Below the pieces are notes generated by a model, which searched no databases, had not been told where the DNA came from, and saw only the letters and a program-made list of their open reading frames with translations. 64,000 bases of DNA from Aurantimicrobium sp. INA4 (lineage in GTDB: Bacteria > Actinomycetota > Actinomycetes > Actinomycetales > Microbacteriaceae). Below, piece after piece: positions 24,742-33,900 of the stretch. The position numbers were made by a program, and so were the translations under genes. The DNA lies in the NCBI RefSeq assembly GCF_027924525.1, contig NZ_AP027040.1:62001-126000 (forward strand), written 5' to 3'. How positions within the stretch are numbered: the stretch's first letter is position 1; each line of letters begins with the position of its first letter.

Positions 24742-26355
24742 CTAGATGACGTGGTTTTCGTCAGATTCTTTGATCTGCTCTACTTCCACTTTGCGAGTGG
24801 AGCCCAGTGACAAGGTTGCCAAGAAACCAAGGACTAAGAATCCTGCTGCGGCAAAGGCGCCGTAGCGTGTTCCGTCAGAAAGCGCTTGCTTGGCATTATC
24901 TGCTACAGGTTGCGTGGTGGGATCTGCCTCAAGCTGGACGATGGCACCACCAGCGCTATCCACAACCGCGGTAACCACCTGAGTCACCTGAGCTTCCGGT
25001 AGTCCCTCAGAGGTGAGGTCATTGGTGAGCTGGATTTGCACCGAGGTGAACAAGATTGTTCCCAAGATGGCGATACCCAGTGCGGAACCAAGCTGGCGCG
25101 AGGTGCTTTGGGTTCCTGAAGCCTGACCGGATTCTTGGACGGGAACATCCTTCAAGATCACGTTGGTCAGCTGAGCGGTGGCAAGACCAACACCCAAACC
25201 GTAAACGAACAACCATGGCACCACGTTGACCCACGATGCACTTGGAGAAATGGCGAAGCCGACACCGGTTACACCCACAATTTCCAGCAGGATACCCATG
25301 CGCACCATCGTGACCGGAGAGACACGACCGGACAGACCTCCGGCTAAACCGGAGGCGACGAACGCACCACCGGCGAGACCCAACAGAACAAAACCTGTCT
25401 GCAGTGCGTCATAGCCAATAACGAACTGCAACCACAGAGGAAGTGACAAGATGATGCCGAATTCGCCCAACGAGATCACCATGGCTGCGATGTTTCCGTT
25501 GCGGAAGGAGGCAATCGTGAACAGGTTGAAGGAGATCAGGGCGGACTTACCCTTGCGAATGCGGTTAGCGCCGTGGGCAATAAACAACGTGGACGCGAGG
25601 ATGAAGATGAGGAACAGCACAGGAATGATAGAAATCTTTCCTGGCCACGTCCAGTCGCCCACAGTGAATGGCTTGTTGACTTCCCACCAACCGTAGGTGC
25701 GGCCTTCGATGAGGGCAAACACCAGAGTCGACATTGCTATGACGGAGTAGAACGCACCCATCCAGTCGATACTGCCTGTGGCGGATTCTTCTTTGGATTC
25801 CTTAACCGTGAGCAGTGCACCAATAATGATGATGATTCCGACAGGGATATTGATACCAAAAGCCCAACGCCATGAGTAGTCAGTGGTCAACCATCCACCA
25901 AGAAGCGGCCCAACGGCCACCATTCCACCAATGGTTGAACCCCAGATAGCAAAGGCGATGCCTCGCTCTTTGCCCTGGAAAGTGGCATTGACCAACGAAA
26001 GTGTGGTGGGCAGAACCATGGCGCCACCGAAACCTTGCAGCACACGAGCAGCAATGAGGATGTCGCCGCTTTGGGAGAATCCGGCAATCACCGAGGACAC
26101 AACAAAGATGGCCATACCGAGAATCATCACCCGGCGGCGGCCGAAGCGGTCAGCGAGTGCACCAAACACGAGGAGTAACGCGGCAAAGACGAGAGTGTAG
26201 GACTCTTGAACCCACTGCACCTGGGTGCTGGTAATTCCTAAGTCTTCGATGATGGAAGGAATCGAGACATTGATGATGGTCGAGTCAACGATGATGAGCG
26301 AAACGGCAAGGCTGATAAATAGCAGGCCGAACCAGCGTGTACGTGGAGAAGTCAT
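24742..26355 (-). CDS. DHA2-family MFS efflux transporter (second)
   Basis: A 537-residue 14-helix drug:proton antiporter. The helix 1 motif is LIIVDSTIINVSIPSIIEDLG, motif A is GALADRFGRRRVMILG and motif C is near GPLLGGWLTTDYSWRWAFGINIPVG, all of the DHA2 (EmrB/QacA) type. The tail ends EQIKESDENHVI. It is only distantly similar to the DHA2 pump at 9.5 kb and has no regulator next to it. It is divergent from the NRAMP-like gene by only 57 bases, so the two promoters must overlap. Substrate unknown. Confidence 0.9.
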   Translation of the reverse strand: MTSPRTRWFGLLFISLAVSLIIVDSTIINVSIPSIIEDLGITSTQVQWVQESYTLVFAALLLVFGALADRFGRRRVMILGMAIFVVSSVIAGFSQSGDILIAARVLQGFGGAMVLPTTLSLVNATFQGKERGIAFAIWGSTIGGMVAVGPLLGGWLTTDYSWRWAFGINIPVGIIIIIGALLTVKESKEESATGSIDWMGAFYSVIAMSTLVFALIEGRTYGWWEVNKPFTVGDWTWPGKISIIPVLFLIFILASTLFIAHGANRIRKGKSALISFNLFTIASFRNGNIAAMVISLGEFGIILSLPLWLQFVIGYDALQTGFVLLGLAGGAFVASGLAGGLSGRVSPVTMVRMGILLEIVGVTGVGFAISPSASWVNVVPWLFVYGLGVGLATAQLTNVILKDVPVQESGQASGTQSTSRQLGSALGIAILGTILFTSVQIQLTNDLTSEGLPEAQVTQVVTAVVDSAGGAIVQLEADPTTQPVADNAKQALSDGTRYGAFAAAGFLVLGFLATLSLGSTRKVEVEQIKESDENHVI

Positions 26356-26412
26356 GAATTCAATCTACTCCCCAGAGCAACTGCGTAGGCTGTAGGCAAG
26401 GGAGGTGGGCAC

Positions 26413-27723
26413 ATGGCAGAACATGACGTAGAAATCGCCGAACCTCTCGAGCCTGGGCAAAAACCTAGCCCGCACCACCCTTCACGTGAACGCGTTAAGG
26501 GAAAAGGGTATTTCCGTCGTCTTGGTCCCGGCATTGTCACTGGCGCTGCCGATGATGATCCTTCTGGAATCGGCACCTATTCTCAGGTAGGTGCTGCCAC
26601 AGGTAACCGGTTGCTGTGGAGCGCCCCCCTTCTGCTGCCCCTCGCTTTTGCCGTTCAAGAAGCCTGCGCACGTATTGCTCTTGTGACCGGACACGGTTTG
26701 GCTGGAGTCATCAAGAGGCGCATGCCTGCCCCCATTTTGTATCTGTGCTTGGCGTTGGTTGTGGTGGCGAACACGGTCAATATTTCTGCAGATCTTGGTT
26801 CAATGGCAGCGGCGTTGCAGCTTCTGGTCCCTGTTCCACAGCTTCTGGGGGTGGTGCTTTTCGCCGCAATTATTGTTATCGCTGAGGTGTTTGTTCCGTA
26901 TCACCAATACGCAAAGATTCTGCGCTGGTTGTGTTTGTCGCTGTTGGCCTATGTGGCCGTGATGTTCGTTGCTCAGGTTGAGTGGTCCCAAGTCCTTCAC
27001 GATCTCCTGATCCCTCAGTTCACCTGGAGTAAAGGTGACATCGCTTTGTTGATCGCCATTGCAGGAACAACCATCTCTCCCTATCTGTTCTTCTGGCAAT
27101 CTGCTGAAGAGGTTGAGGAGCGTCGAAAGAGTTCTCACTATCGTGTGACATCAACCCATGTTCGCGCCATGCGCGGAGACGTTTTTGCTGGGATGTTCAC
27201 CGGTGTCTTCGTTATGGCAGCCATCATGATTACCGCTGCGGCCACCCTGCACAAAAACGGAATCACCGATATTCAAACTGCCGAACAGGCAGCCCAGGCT
27301 TTGACCCCGATTGCTGGAGATTTTGCGGGAGTGTTGTTCCTGTTGGGCATTGTGGGAACAGGTTTGCTTAGTGTTCCTGTCCTCGCGGGGGCAAGCTCCT
27401 ATGCCATGGCTGAAACTTTTGGCTGGCGAGAAAGTTTAGAGAAGCGCCCCAGCCAAGCCAGGGCCTTTTATGGCGTGATTTTCTTTTCCATTCTGGTGGG
27501 GCTCATTCTCAACCTCATCGGGCTCAACCCCATGCAGTTCCTTGTCATCGCCGCAATCACCAACGGTTTGGCCGCACCAATCTTGATGGCCGTCATTTGG
27601 TGGCTTGCCAGCGATGAAAAACTCTTGGGCAAATGGAAGAGCCCCCTGTGGTCGCGCATACTGTTGGGTATTGCGACTATCGCAATGGCTCTATTGCCAT
27701 TGCTGTGGTTGTTAGCGCCCTAG
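26413..27723 (+). CDS. NRAMP-superfamily divalent metal transporter, variant metal motifs
   Basis: A 436-residue membrane protein with the NRAMP (SLC11) pattern: eleven or so helices, with PGIVTGAADDDPSGIGTYSQVGA in helix 1 (about 39-61) and AGTTISPYLFFWQSAEEVEE in helix 6 (about 216-236). Classical Mn/Fe transporters have DPGN and MPH at these places. Here they are DPSG and ISP, so the metal-coordinating Asn and Met are gone. Related groups, including Mg-type NRMT proteins, lack the Met ligand. Ion choice is therefore open; Mg2+ is possible. A GGGAGGTG ribosome site precedes the ATG. The 3' end overlaps the following small gene by 4 bases. Confidence 0.85.
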   Translation: MAEHDVEIAEPLEPGQKPSPHHPSRERVKGKGYFRRLGPGIVTGAADDDPSGIGTYSQVGAATGNRLLWSAPLLLPLAFAVQEACARIALVTGHGLAGVIKRRMPAPILYLCLALVVVANTVNISADLGSMAAALQLLVPVPQLLGVVLFAAIIVIAEVFVPYHQYAKILRWLCLSLLAYVAVMFVAQVEWSQVLHDLLIPQFTWSKGDIALLIAIAGTTISPYLFFWQSAEEVEERRKSSHYRVTSTHVRAMRGDVFAGMFTGVFVMAAIMITAAATLHKNGITDIQTAEQAAQALTPIAGDFAGVLFLLGIVGTGLLSVPVLAGASSYAMAETFGWRESLEKRPSQARAFYGVIFFSILVGLILNLIGLNPMQFLVIAAITNGLAAPILMAVIWWLASDEKLLGKWKSPLWSRILLGIATIAMALLPLLWLLAP

Positions 27724-27950
27724 GCTGCTACTTCTTCTTGCTTCTTCTTATTGCTGAAGACGAAGAGGTAAAGAATTTCGAGGATACCTGCCGTGTTGAG
27801 AACAAACAGCACGGTGAACCATGGAACAGACCTCAATGACCCTGCGCGATACAGCGCGAAGGCCTTCCAGATTGAGCTCCAGAGAACGAGGATAAGGATG
27901 AGGGCAAAGAGGCCAGGTTCTTCAACCAGGAGGCCTTGATCAGTGTACAT
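27720..27950 (-). CDS. Small two-helix membrane protein (DUF5652-like)
   Basis: A 76-residue protein with two hydrophobic segments (about 12-32 and 44-65) and a Lys-rich cytoplasmic tail (SNKKKQEEVAA). The motif VPWFTVLFVLNTAGILEILYLF resembles the short membrane family DUF5652, whose function is unknown. It is convergent with the NRAMP-like gene, overlapping its stop by 4 bases, and divergent from the Pr6Pr gene. Confidence 0.75.
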   Translation of the reverse strand: MYTDQGLLVEEPGLFALILILVLWSSIWKAFALYRAGSLRSVPWFTVLFVLNTAGILEILYLFVFSNKKKQEEVAA

Positions 27951-28010
27951 AGCACCAGTTTAGGAAACTCACCCTGTTAGTGAGCTGAAACTGTTGATAA
28001 CGTCGAGCAT

Positions 28011-28661
28011 GTGAGCACAACGTCGCGCAAAATCACTGCATTAGTCCGCTGGGGAATTTCAGCTTGGGTCTTCGCAGCCATCGCCACCCAAATCTGGTCA
28101 GAAGTTGTTAACGATGCCTTCTATCCAGAGAAGTACTTCAGTTACTTCACCATTCAATCCAGCCTGATCAACATCGTCGCGTTTGCGGTCGGTGGCTGGT
28201 TAGCGTGGACTCGGGTGCAAGATACGAGACTCTTCACGATTGTTCGTGTCTCTGTCTTCTCGTATGCGATTGTCACCGGTGTCGTTTACAACCTGCTGCT
28301 GCGCAACATTCCTTCCGAAGGTTACGAACCTCCTGCATGGTGCAACGAAAGCACACACGTGTGGGTTCCCATCGTGATTGTGCTCGAATGGCTTTTTGCT
28401 TCTGGCCGCATCTCCTTGCGTCTCAAAGCAATGTGGTGGGCATTGCTTTATCCACTTGGGTGGGTTGCCTTCACTGTGATTCGAGGAATGATTACTGGAT
28501 GGTGGCCTTACCCCTTCCTTGAACCGGATGGACCCAACGGAGTTGGAGGGGTAGTGGCATACATCTTTGGCATTGCCGCGTTCATGGCGTTCAATGCGTT
28601 TATCGCATTGCTGATTGCCCGTGTGTGGGCTCGCCTGCGCTCACAGCCTCTGCACCCATAG
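28011..28661 (+). CDS. Pr6Pr-family membrane protein
   Basis: A 216-residue protein with about six hydrophobic segments. The opening TALVRWGISAWVFAAIATQIW and FSYFTIQSSLINIVAFAVGGW, and the later WALLYPLGWVAFTVIRGMITGWWPYPFLEP, match the Pr6Pr membrane protein family, common in actinobacteria and of unknown function. The start is GTG. Conserved Trp/Tyr-rich loops and a lack of charged motif give no hint of transport or catalysis. Its stop is 20 bases before a short doubtful frame. Confidence 0.82.
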   Translation: MSTTSRKITALVRWGISAWVFAAIATQIWSEVVNDAFYPEKYFSYFTIQSSLINIVAFAVGGWLAWTRVQDTRLFTIVRVSVFSYAIVTGVVYNLLLRNIPSEGYEPPAWCNESTHVWVPIVIVLEWLFASGRISLRLKAMWWALLYPLGWVAFTVIRGMITGWWPYPFLEPDGPNGVGGVVAYIFGIAAFMAFNAFIALLIARVWARLRSQPLHP

Positions 28662-28680
28662 TGAGATCTAGGCTGAAGCA

Positions 28681-28794
28681 ATGAGCGACACGTTCCACAC
28701 CGTAGGAATTCTTCGGGCCAGTTTCAGGCTGAAAGATGTGATGAAAGTCAAAGCTCACCGAACTGTCGTTCCCTATGCCACGAAGTTGAGGTAG
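28681..28794 (+). CDS. Possible small protein, 37 aa (doubtful)
   Basis: An ATG frame of 37 codons (opening MSDTFHTVGILRASFRLKDV, ending YATKLR) fills most of the gap between Pr6Pr and the DUF2252 gene. It ends 2 bases before the DUF2252 start, the spacing of a coupled upstream frame. The ribosome site is weak (AGGCTGAAGCA). No homology is recognised; it could equally be leader sequence. Confidence 0.25.
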   Translation: MSDTFHTVGILRASFRLKDVMKVKAHRTVVPYATKLR

Positions 28795-28796
28795 AC

Positions 28797-30179
28797 ATGG
28801 CTGTGAATTTTGGCGCCCAAGCAGCTATCGAATTCTTTTCTAGGCCCAGACCCACTCGTGAACAACGACGAGTTCTTGGGGAACACCGCCGGGAACAAGT
28901 TCCTCTGGAAAGCCATGCAGTTCTCCCTGCACCACACGAACGCATTGATGCGCTGGGTATTTTGCGTGGACAAGAAGCAGATCGCGAACAGTCTTTAGTA
29001 CCGCTGCGCTATGAGCGCATGTCGCAAAACCCATTCGCCTATCTGCGCGGGGCAGCTGCAGTCATGGCACACGACCTATCTTTGCTGCCCAACAGTGGTA
29101 TTGAAGTGCAGTTGTGTGGAGATGCTCACCTGGCCAACTTCGGCATGTTTGCTTCACAAGAGCGCAGCCTGGTTTTTGACCTCAACGATTTTGATGAAAC
29201 CGCCCCAGGCCCTTTTGAATGGGATGTCAAACGTTTAGCAGCCAGCTTTGCGCTGGCTGCTCGCAACAACGGGCTGAGTAAAGAAGAACAGTTCACTGCG
29301 TGCAAGATTTCAGCACAGTCCTATCGAGAGTGGATGGCGGCCTTCAGTGAACGTAAAACACTCGATCTGTGGTTTGCGCAGGTTGACGTCGAATGGATGA
29401 TGTCACAAATGACAAACCCTGACATTCGTTCCATGTTTGAAAAGGCAAGCAATAAAGCCAAGAAGAAAACGGTTGATTCTGCCGTGAACAAACTCACCGA
29501 GGTAGTTGACGGGCAGCGACGCTTCCGCGCCGATCCACCCCTGCTGACTCCTATTGATGACGCGGCCGTCGGCACTGTCGTTGAAGCATTAGCACCAGTC
29601 TTTACTGACTACATCAGAACGCTACAACCTGATCGTGCCATTTTGCTCTCTCGCTACTCGTTCAAACACCTTGCTTTCAAAGTTGTCGGAGTGGGGTCTG
29701 TGGGAACACGCGCATATGTCATGTTGCTCGAATCAGGTGATGGTGAACCTCTGATTCTCCAGGCGAAGCAAGCCAGCGCCTCAGTACTCGAGCCCTATGT
29801 GGGGGAGAGTGTTTTCTCTAACTCGGGTGAACGTGTAGTTGTCGGAACCCGCCTCATGCAGGCAACCGGTGACCCTTTCTTGGGGTGGTGTCATGGTGGC
29901 GCGGCTACCACACATGATTTTTATTTCCGCCAACTGTGGGACATGAAAGGCTCCATCGACGTGGCAAAGCTCGATGTGGACGGCATCAATTCCTATGCAC
30001 GCATCTGCGGAGCTGTGCTCGCACGGGCGCAAGCCCGTGCAGGCGATGCCTCCTTCATCACGGGTTACTTGGGGACCACAAAGGTTTTCGATAATGCCAT
30101 CGCAGAGTACGCCTTGGGCTATGCCGATATTTCTGAACAAGATCATCAACTACTTCTGACAGATTTGGCCACGCAATGA
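28797..30179 (+). CDS. DUF2252 family protein (kinase-like fold)
   Basis: A 460-residue protein of the DUF2252 family. Family markers are present: RYERMSQNPFAYLRGAAAVMAHDL (about 75-98), CGDAHLANFGMF (about 111-122), LVFDLNDFDETAPGPFEWDVKRLA and the C-terminal LGYADISEQDHQLL. GDAHLANFG with the following DLNDFDE resembles the catalytic loop (HxxN) and metal-binding Asp of aminoglycoside-phosphotransferase-like kinases, so a small-molecule phosphotransferase role is possible; this is inference. The ATG at 28797 follows a short possible leader frame. The 4-bp overlap with the next gene couples it to a dienelactone hydrolase. Confidence 0.85.
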   Translation: MAVNFGAQAAIEFFSRPRPTREQRRVLGEHRREQVPLESHAVLPAPHERIDALGILRGQEADREQSLVPLRYERMSQNPFAYLRGAAAVMAHDLSLLPNSGIEVQLCGDAHLANFGMFASQERSLVFDLNDFDETAPGPFEWDVKRLAASFALAARNNGLSKEEQFTACKISAQSYREWMAAFSERKTLDLWFAQVDVEWMMSQMTNPDIRSMFEKASNKAKKKTVDSAVNKLTEVVDGQRRFRADPPLLTPIDDAAVGTVVEALAPVFTDYIRTLQPDRAILLSRYSFKHLAFKVVGVGSVGTRAYVMLLESGDGEPLILQAKQASASVLEPYVGESVFSNSGERVVVGTRLMQATGDPFLGWCHGGAATTHDFYFRQLWDMKGSIDVAKLDVDGINSYARICGAVLARAQARAGDASFITGYLGTTKVFDNAIAEYALGYADISEQDHQLLLTDLATQ

Positions 30180-30907
30180 CATCTGCATCACCGGTTCTTT
30201 CTGATATCTCCATCGCGCTTGATTCGGGCGAGCATATTCCTGGCAGGCTTGCTGTTCCTCAGGGGAAAGGCCCCTTCCCAGCAGTGGTGATTGTGCACGA
30301 GGTGTTCGGTATTGATGAATCCATGACCGCCCACATCACTCGGATGGCCAGCGCTGGCTACCTGGTTCTCATGCCTGATCTCTATAGCCGAGGTGGCATG
30401 AGGAAATGTTTGAAAGCGACATTCCGCGCACTGGTGGATGGAACTGGTCAGGCATATCTCGATATTGAGGCTGCCAAAAACTATCTCCTGTCCAGGCCTG
30501 ATTGCACCGGAAAGATTGGCGTGATGGGCTTTTGCATGGGCGGTGGCTTTGCGTTGCAGCTGGTGAATAAAGGCTATGACGCTGCTGCGGTGAATTACGG
30601 TCAAGCTGCGAAGGATCTCGATGCACAACTGCAAGGTTCTTGTCCGATTGTGGCCAGCTTCGGAGGGAAGGATCTCTCCCTCAAAGGTGCAGGACCCAAG
30701 TTGGAAGCAGCTTTGACCAAGGCAGGTATCCCGCACGACGTGAAGGTATATCCCGAAGCTTCCCACGCATTTATGAACCCCACACAAGCTGGCCCGAAAG
30801 CTCTGAGGCCACTGATGAATACCGTGGTCGGTTTCAAGCCACGACCGGAGGAAGCCGCCGATGCCTGGCAGCGCATCGAGCGCTTCTTCGGCGAACATCT
30901 TGGCTAA
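30176..30907 (+). CDS. Dienelactone hydrolase family protein
   Basis: A 243-residue alpha/beta hydrolase with a cysteine nucleophile in GVMGFCMGGGFALQL (about residue 121). The acid and histidine of the triad lie in FGGKDLSL and EASHAFMNPTQ. The N-terminal VVIVHEVFGIDESMTAHITRMA supplies the oxyanion hole and the Glu typical of the group. Dienelactone hydrolases open carboxymethylenebutenolide in chlorocatechol breakdown, but most actinobacterial members act on unknown lactones or esters. It is translationally coupled (ATGA) to the DUF2252 gene; metH starts 22 bases later. Confidence 0.87.
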   Translation: MTSASPVLSDISIALDSGEHIPGRLAVPQGKGPFPAVVIVHEVFGIDESMTAHITRMASAGYLVLMPDLYSRGGMRKCLKATFRALVDGTGQAYLDIEAAKNYLLSRPDCTGKIGVMGFCMGGGFALQLVNKGYDAAAVNYGQAAKDLDAQLQGSCPIVASFGGKDLSLKGAGPKLEAALTKAGIPHDVKVYPEASHAFMNPTQAGPKALRPLMNTVVGFKPRPEEAADAWQRIERFFGEHLG

Positions 30908-30929
30908 TGCACGCCATTAAGCTTGGAGA

Positions 30930-33900
30930 GTGAATACCCTTCAGCTTCCTGCTCGTTCCAAGGCGCTCATGGACGCGCTGTCCGAGCGCGTCGTTATCGC
31001 TGATGGCGCCATGGGAACCATGCTGCAAGATCACAACCCCAGCCTGGACGATTTTCAACAGCTAGAGGGGTGTAACGAAATTCTTAATGTGAGCCGCCCC
31101 GACATTGTCGGCGCGGTTCATGATGCCTATTTTGAAACAGGGATCGACTGTGTAGAAACCAACACTTTTGGCGCTAACTGGTCCAACTTGGGTGACTATG
31201 GCATTGAAGATCGCATCACAGAACTGGCACAAGCGGGAGCAGAAATTGCTCGAGCTAGTGCTGAAAAGTTTGAAGCTGCTGACGGTCGGATGCGGTGGGT
31301 GCTGGGCTCGATGGGTCCGGGAACAAAACTTCCCAGCCTGGGTCACACCACCTATGCACACCTGAAGGCAACATTCGCAGAACAAGCTGTGGGACTTATT
31401 CGCGGTGGAGCAGATGCCTTCTTGGTTGAAACTTCGCAGGATCTGCTCCAAACCAAAGCAGCCGTCAACGGCTGCAAGCAAGCCATCGAGGAAGAGGGCA
31501 TTAAGCTCCCTATCTTTGTTGAAGTCACCGTGGAGACCACCGGAACCATGTTGATGGGTTCCGAGATTGGTGCAGCACTGACCGCTCTCGAGCCGCTCGG
31601 CATCGACATGATTGGGTTGAACTGCGCCACCGGTCCCGCCGAAATGAGCGAGCACCTTCGCCAGCTTTCCAAGAACTCCACCGTTCCGGTCATGGTGATG
31701 CCCAACGCTGGTTTGCCAGAGCTCACCGCAGACGGCGCTCGTTATCCCCTCGGGCCAGAAGAGTTGGCAACTGCACACGAACAGTTTGTGAAAGAGTTTG
31801 GTATTGCCCTGGTTGGTGGCTGCTGTGGCACAACACCTGCCCACCTCAAGGCTGTGGTTGACCGTGTTGGCGGAATGAAACTTACCCCGCGCAATCCCCA
31901 GCATGAAGCTGGTGTTGCCAGCCTCTACCAGCACGTTCCTTTTGACCAGGACAACACATTCCTCGCTATCGGTGAACGCACTAACGCCAACGGTTCAAAA
32001 GCCTTCCGTGAAGCGATGCTCGAGGGCCGCTGGGATGACTGTGTTGAGATTGCACGCAAGCAAGTTCGTGACGGTGCTCACTTGCTCGATGTCTGCGTGG
32101 ACTATGTCGGTCGTGATGGCACCGATGACGCCCGCGAAATCGTGTCACGATTCGCGAGTGCGTCCACGCTGCCATTAGTCATCGACTCCACAGAACCTGC
32201 CGTGCTGCAGGCGGGAATGGAATTGATTGGTGGCCGTCCGGTTGTGAACTCGGTCAACTTCGAAGATGGCGATGGCCCTGATTCTCGTTTTGGCAGAATT
32301 ATGCCGCTGGTCAAAGAGCATGGCGCAGCTGTGATTGCTCTGACGATCGACGAAGAAGGTCAGGCGCGCACCACCGAAGACAAGGTGCGCATCGCTAGTC
32401 GTTTGATTGACACTCTCGTCAACGACTGGGATATGCGTGTGGATGACATCATCGTTGATGCTCTCACGTTTCCCATTGCCACCGGTCAGGAAGAAACGCG
32501 TCGTGACGCGATTGAAACCATTGAAGCTATTCGCCAGATCAATGCGAAATACCCCGGTATCCACACCACACTCGGTGTCTCCAATGTGTCCTTCGGTTTG
32601 AACCCCGCCTCGCGTGCTGTGCTGAACTCGGTTTTCATCCACGAAGCTGTGGAGGCCGGACTAGATTCAGCCATTGTGGATGCTGCCAAGATTGTTCCCC
32701 TGGCTTCCATCCCAGAACAGCAGCGCAAAGTTGCTTTGGATTTGGTGTGGGACCGTCGCGAATACGATGCTGAGGGCAACCTCACCTATGACCCCCTCGC
32801 GACCATGCTGGATCTCTTTGACGGGGTTGACTCGGCCAGCTTGAAAGATGCGCGTGCTGCAGAACTTGCTGCTTTGCCTGTGGGCGAGCGCCTCGAGCGC
32901 CGCATTATCGATGGCGAATCCAAAGGCCTCGAGGAGGACCTCGACCTCGCTCGCGCTGAAGGTACTTCAGCACTCGACATCATTAACAATCACTTACTGG
33001 CAGGCATGAAGGTGGTAGGCGAGCGTTTCGGCAGTGGTGAAATGCAGCTTCCTTTCGTGTTGCAGTCCGCCGAGGTCATGAAGACCGCCGTGGCGTTGCT
33101 TGAACCCCACATGGAAAAAAGTGATGAAGCCGGCAAGGGAACCATTGTCCTGGCCACCGTCCGTGGTGACGTTCACGACATTGGTAAGAACCTGGTGGAC
33201 ATCATCCTCACCAACAACGGCTATGACGTCATCAATATCGGCATCAAGAAAACCATCAACGAAATCATTCAGGCCGCCGAAGAAAACAACGCAGATGTGA
33301 TCGGCATGAGTGGTTTGCTGGTCAAGAGCACCGTGGTGATGAAAGAAAACCTCGAAGAACTCACGAGTAGAGGGCTAGGCACCAAGTGGCCTGTCATTCT
33401 CGGCGGGGCCGCCTTGACCAGAACCTTCGTGGAAGATGATTTGGCCTCTATGTTCGATGGCACCGTGCGATACGCACGCGATGCCTTCGAAGGTTTAGCC
33501 CTAATGGAACCACTGGTTGCAATCAGTCGTGGTGCAGATCCTGAGAGCGTTGGATTACCTCAGCTGAAGAAGCGTATTCACAAGCAGAGCCTTCTTGAAG
33601 TAACCGAACCCGAGAACATGCCCACTCGGTCGGATGTGGCACTGGATAACCCCGTCCCCACGCCACCATTTTGGGGAACGCGCATCGTCAAGGGTATTGC
33701 CTTGGCCGATTACGCGGCTTTCCTCGATGAACGTGCCACGTTCATGGGGCAATGGGGCCTGAAACCCAGCCGTGCTGATGACGGGGCCAGTTATGAAGAG
33801 CTAGTCGAGACCGAAGGTCGCCCACGGCTGCGTTATTGGCTTGATCGTATCCTTGCCGAGGGCATGATGGATGCCTCGGTCGTGTATGGCTACTTCCCTG

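Noticed and set aside
30188..30898. 236-codon minus-strand frame inside the dienelactone hydrolase gene
   Set aside because: Mirror frame of a well-supported alpha/beta hydrolase; His/Cys-rich artefact translation.
30908..30930. Cobalamin riboswitch before metH or before the ECF operon (38251-38389)
   Set aside because: Only 22 bases precede metH, and the ECF leader has no B12-box (GCCACTG-like) or the expected junction; the region is too short.
31062..31934. 290-codon minus-strand frame inside metH
   Set aside because: Antisense shadow of a codon-biased gene; no domain, signal or ribosome site, and metH domains are unambiguous there.
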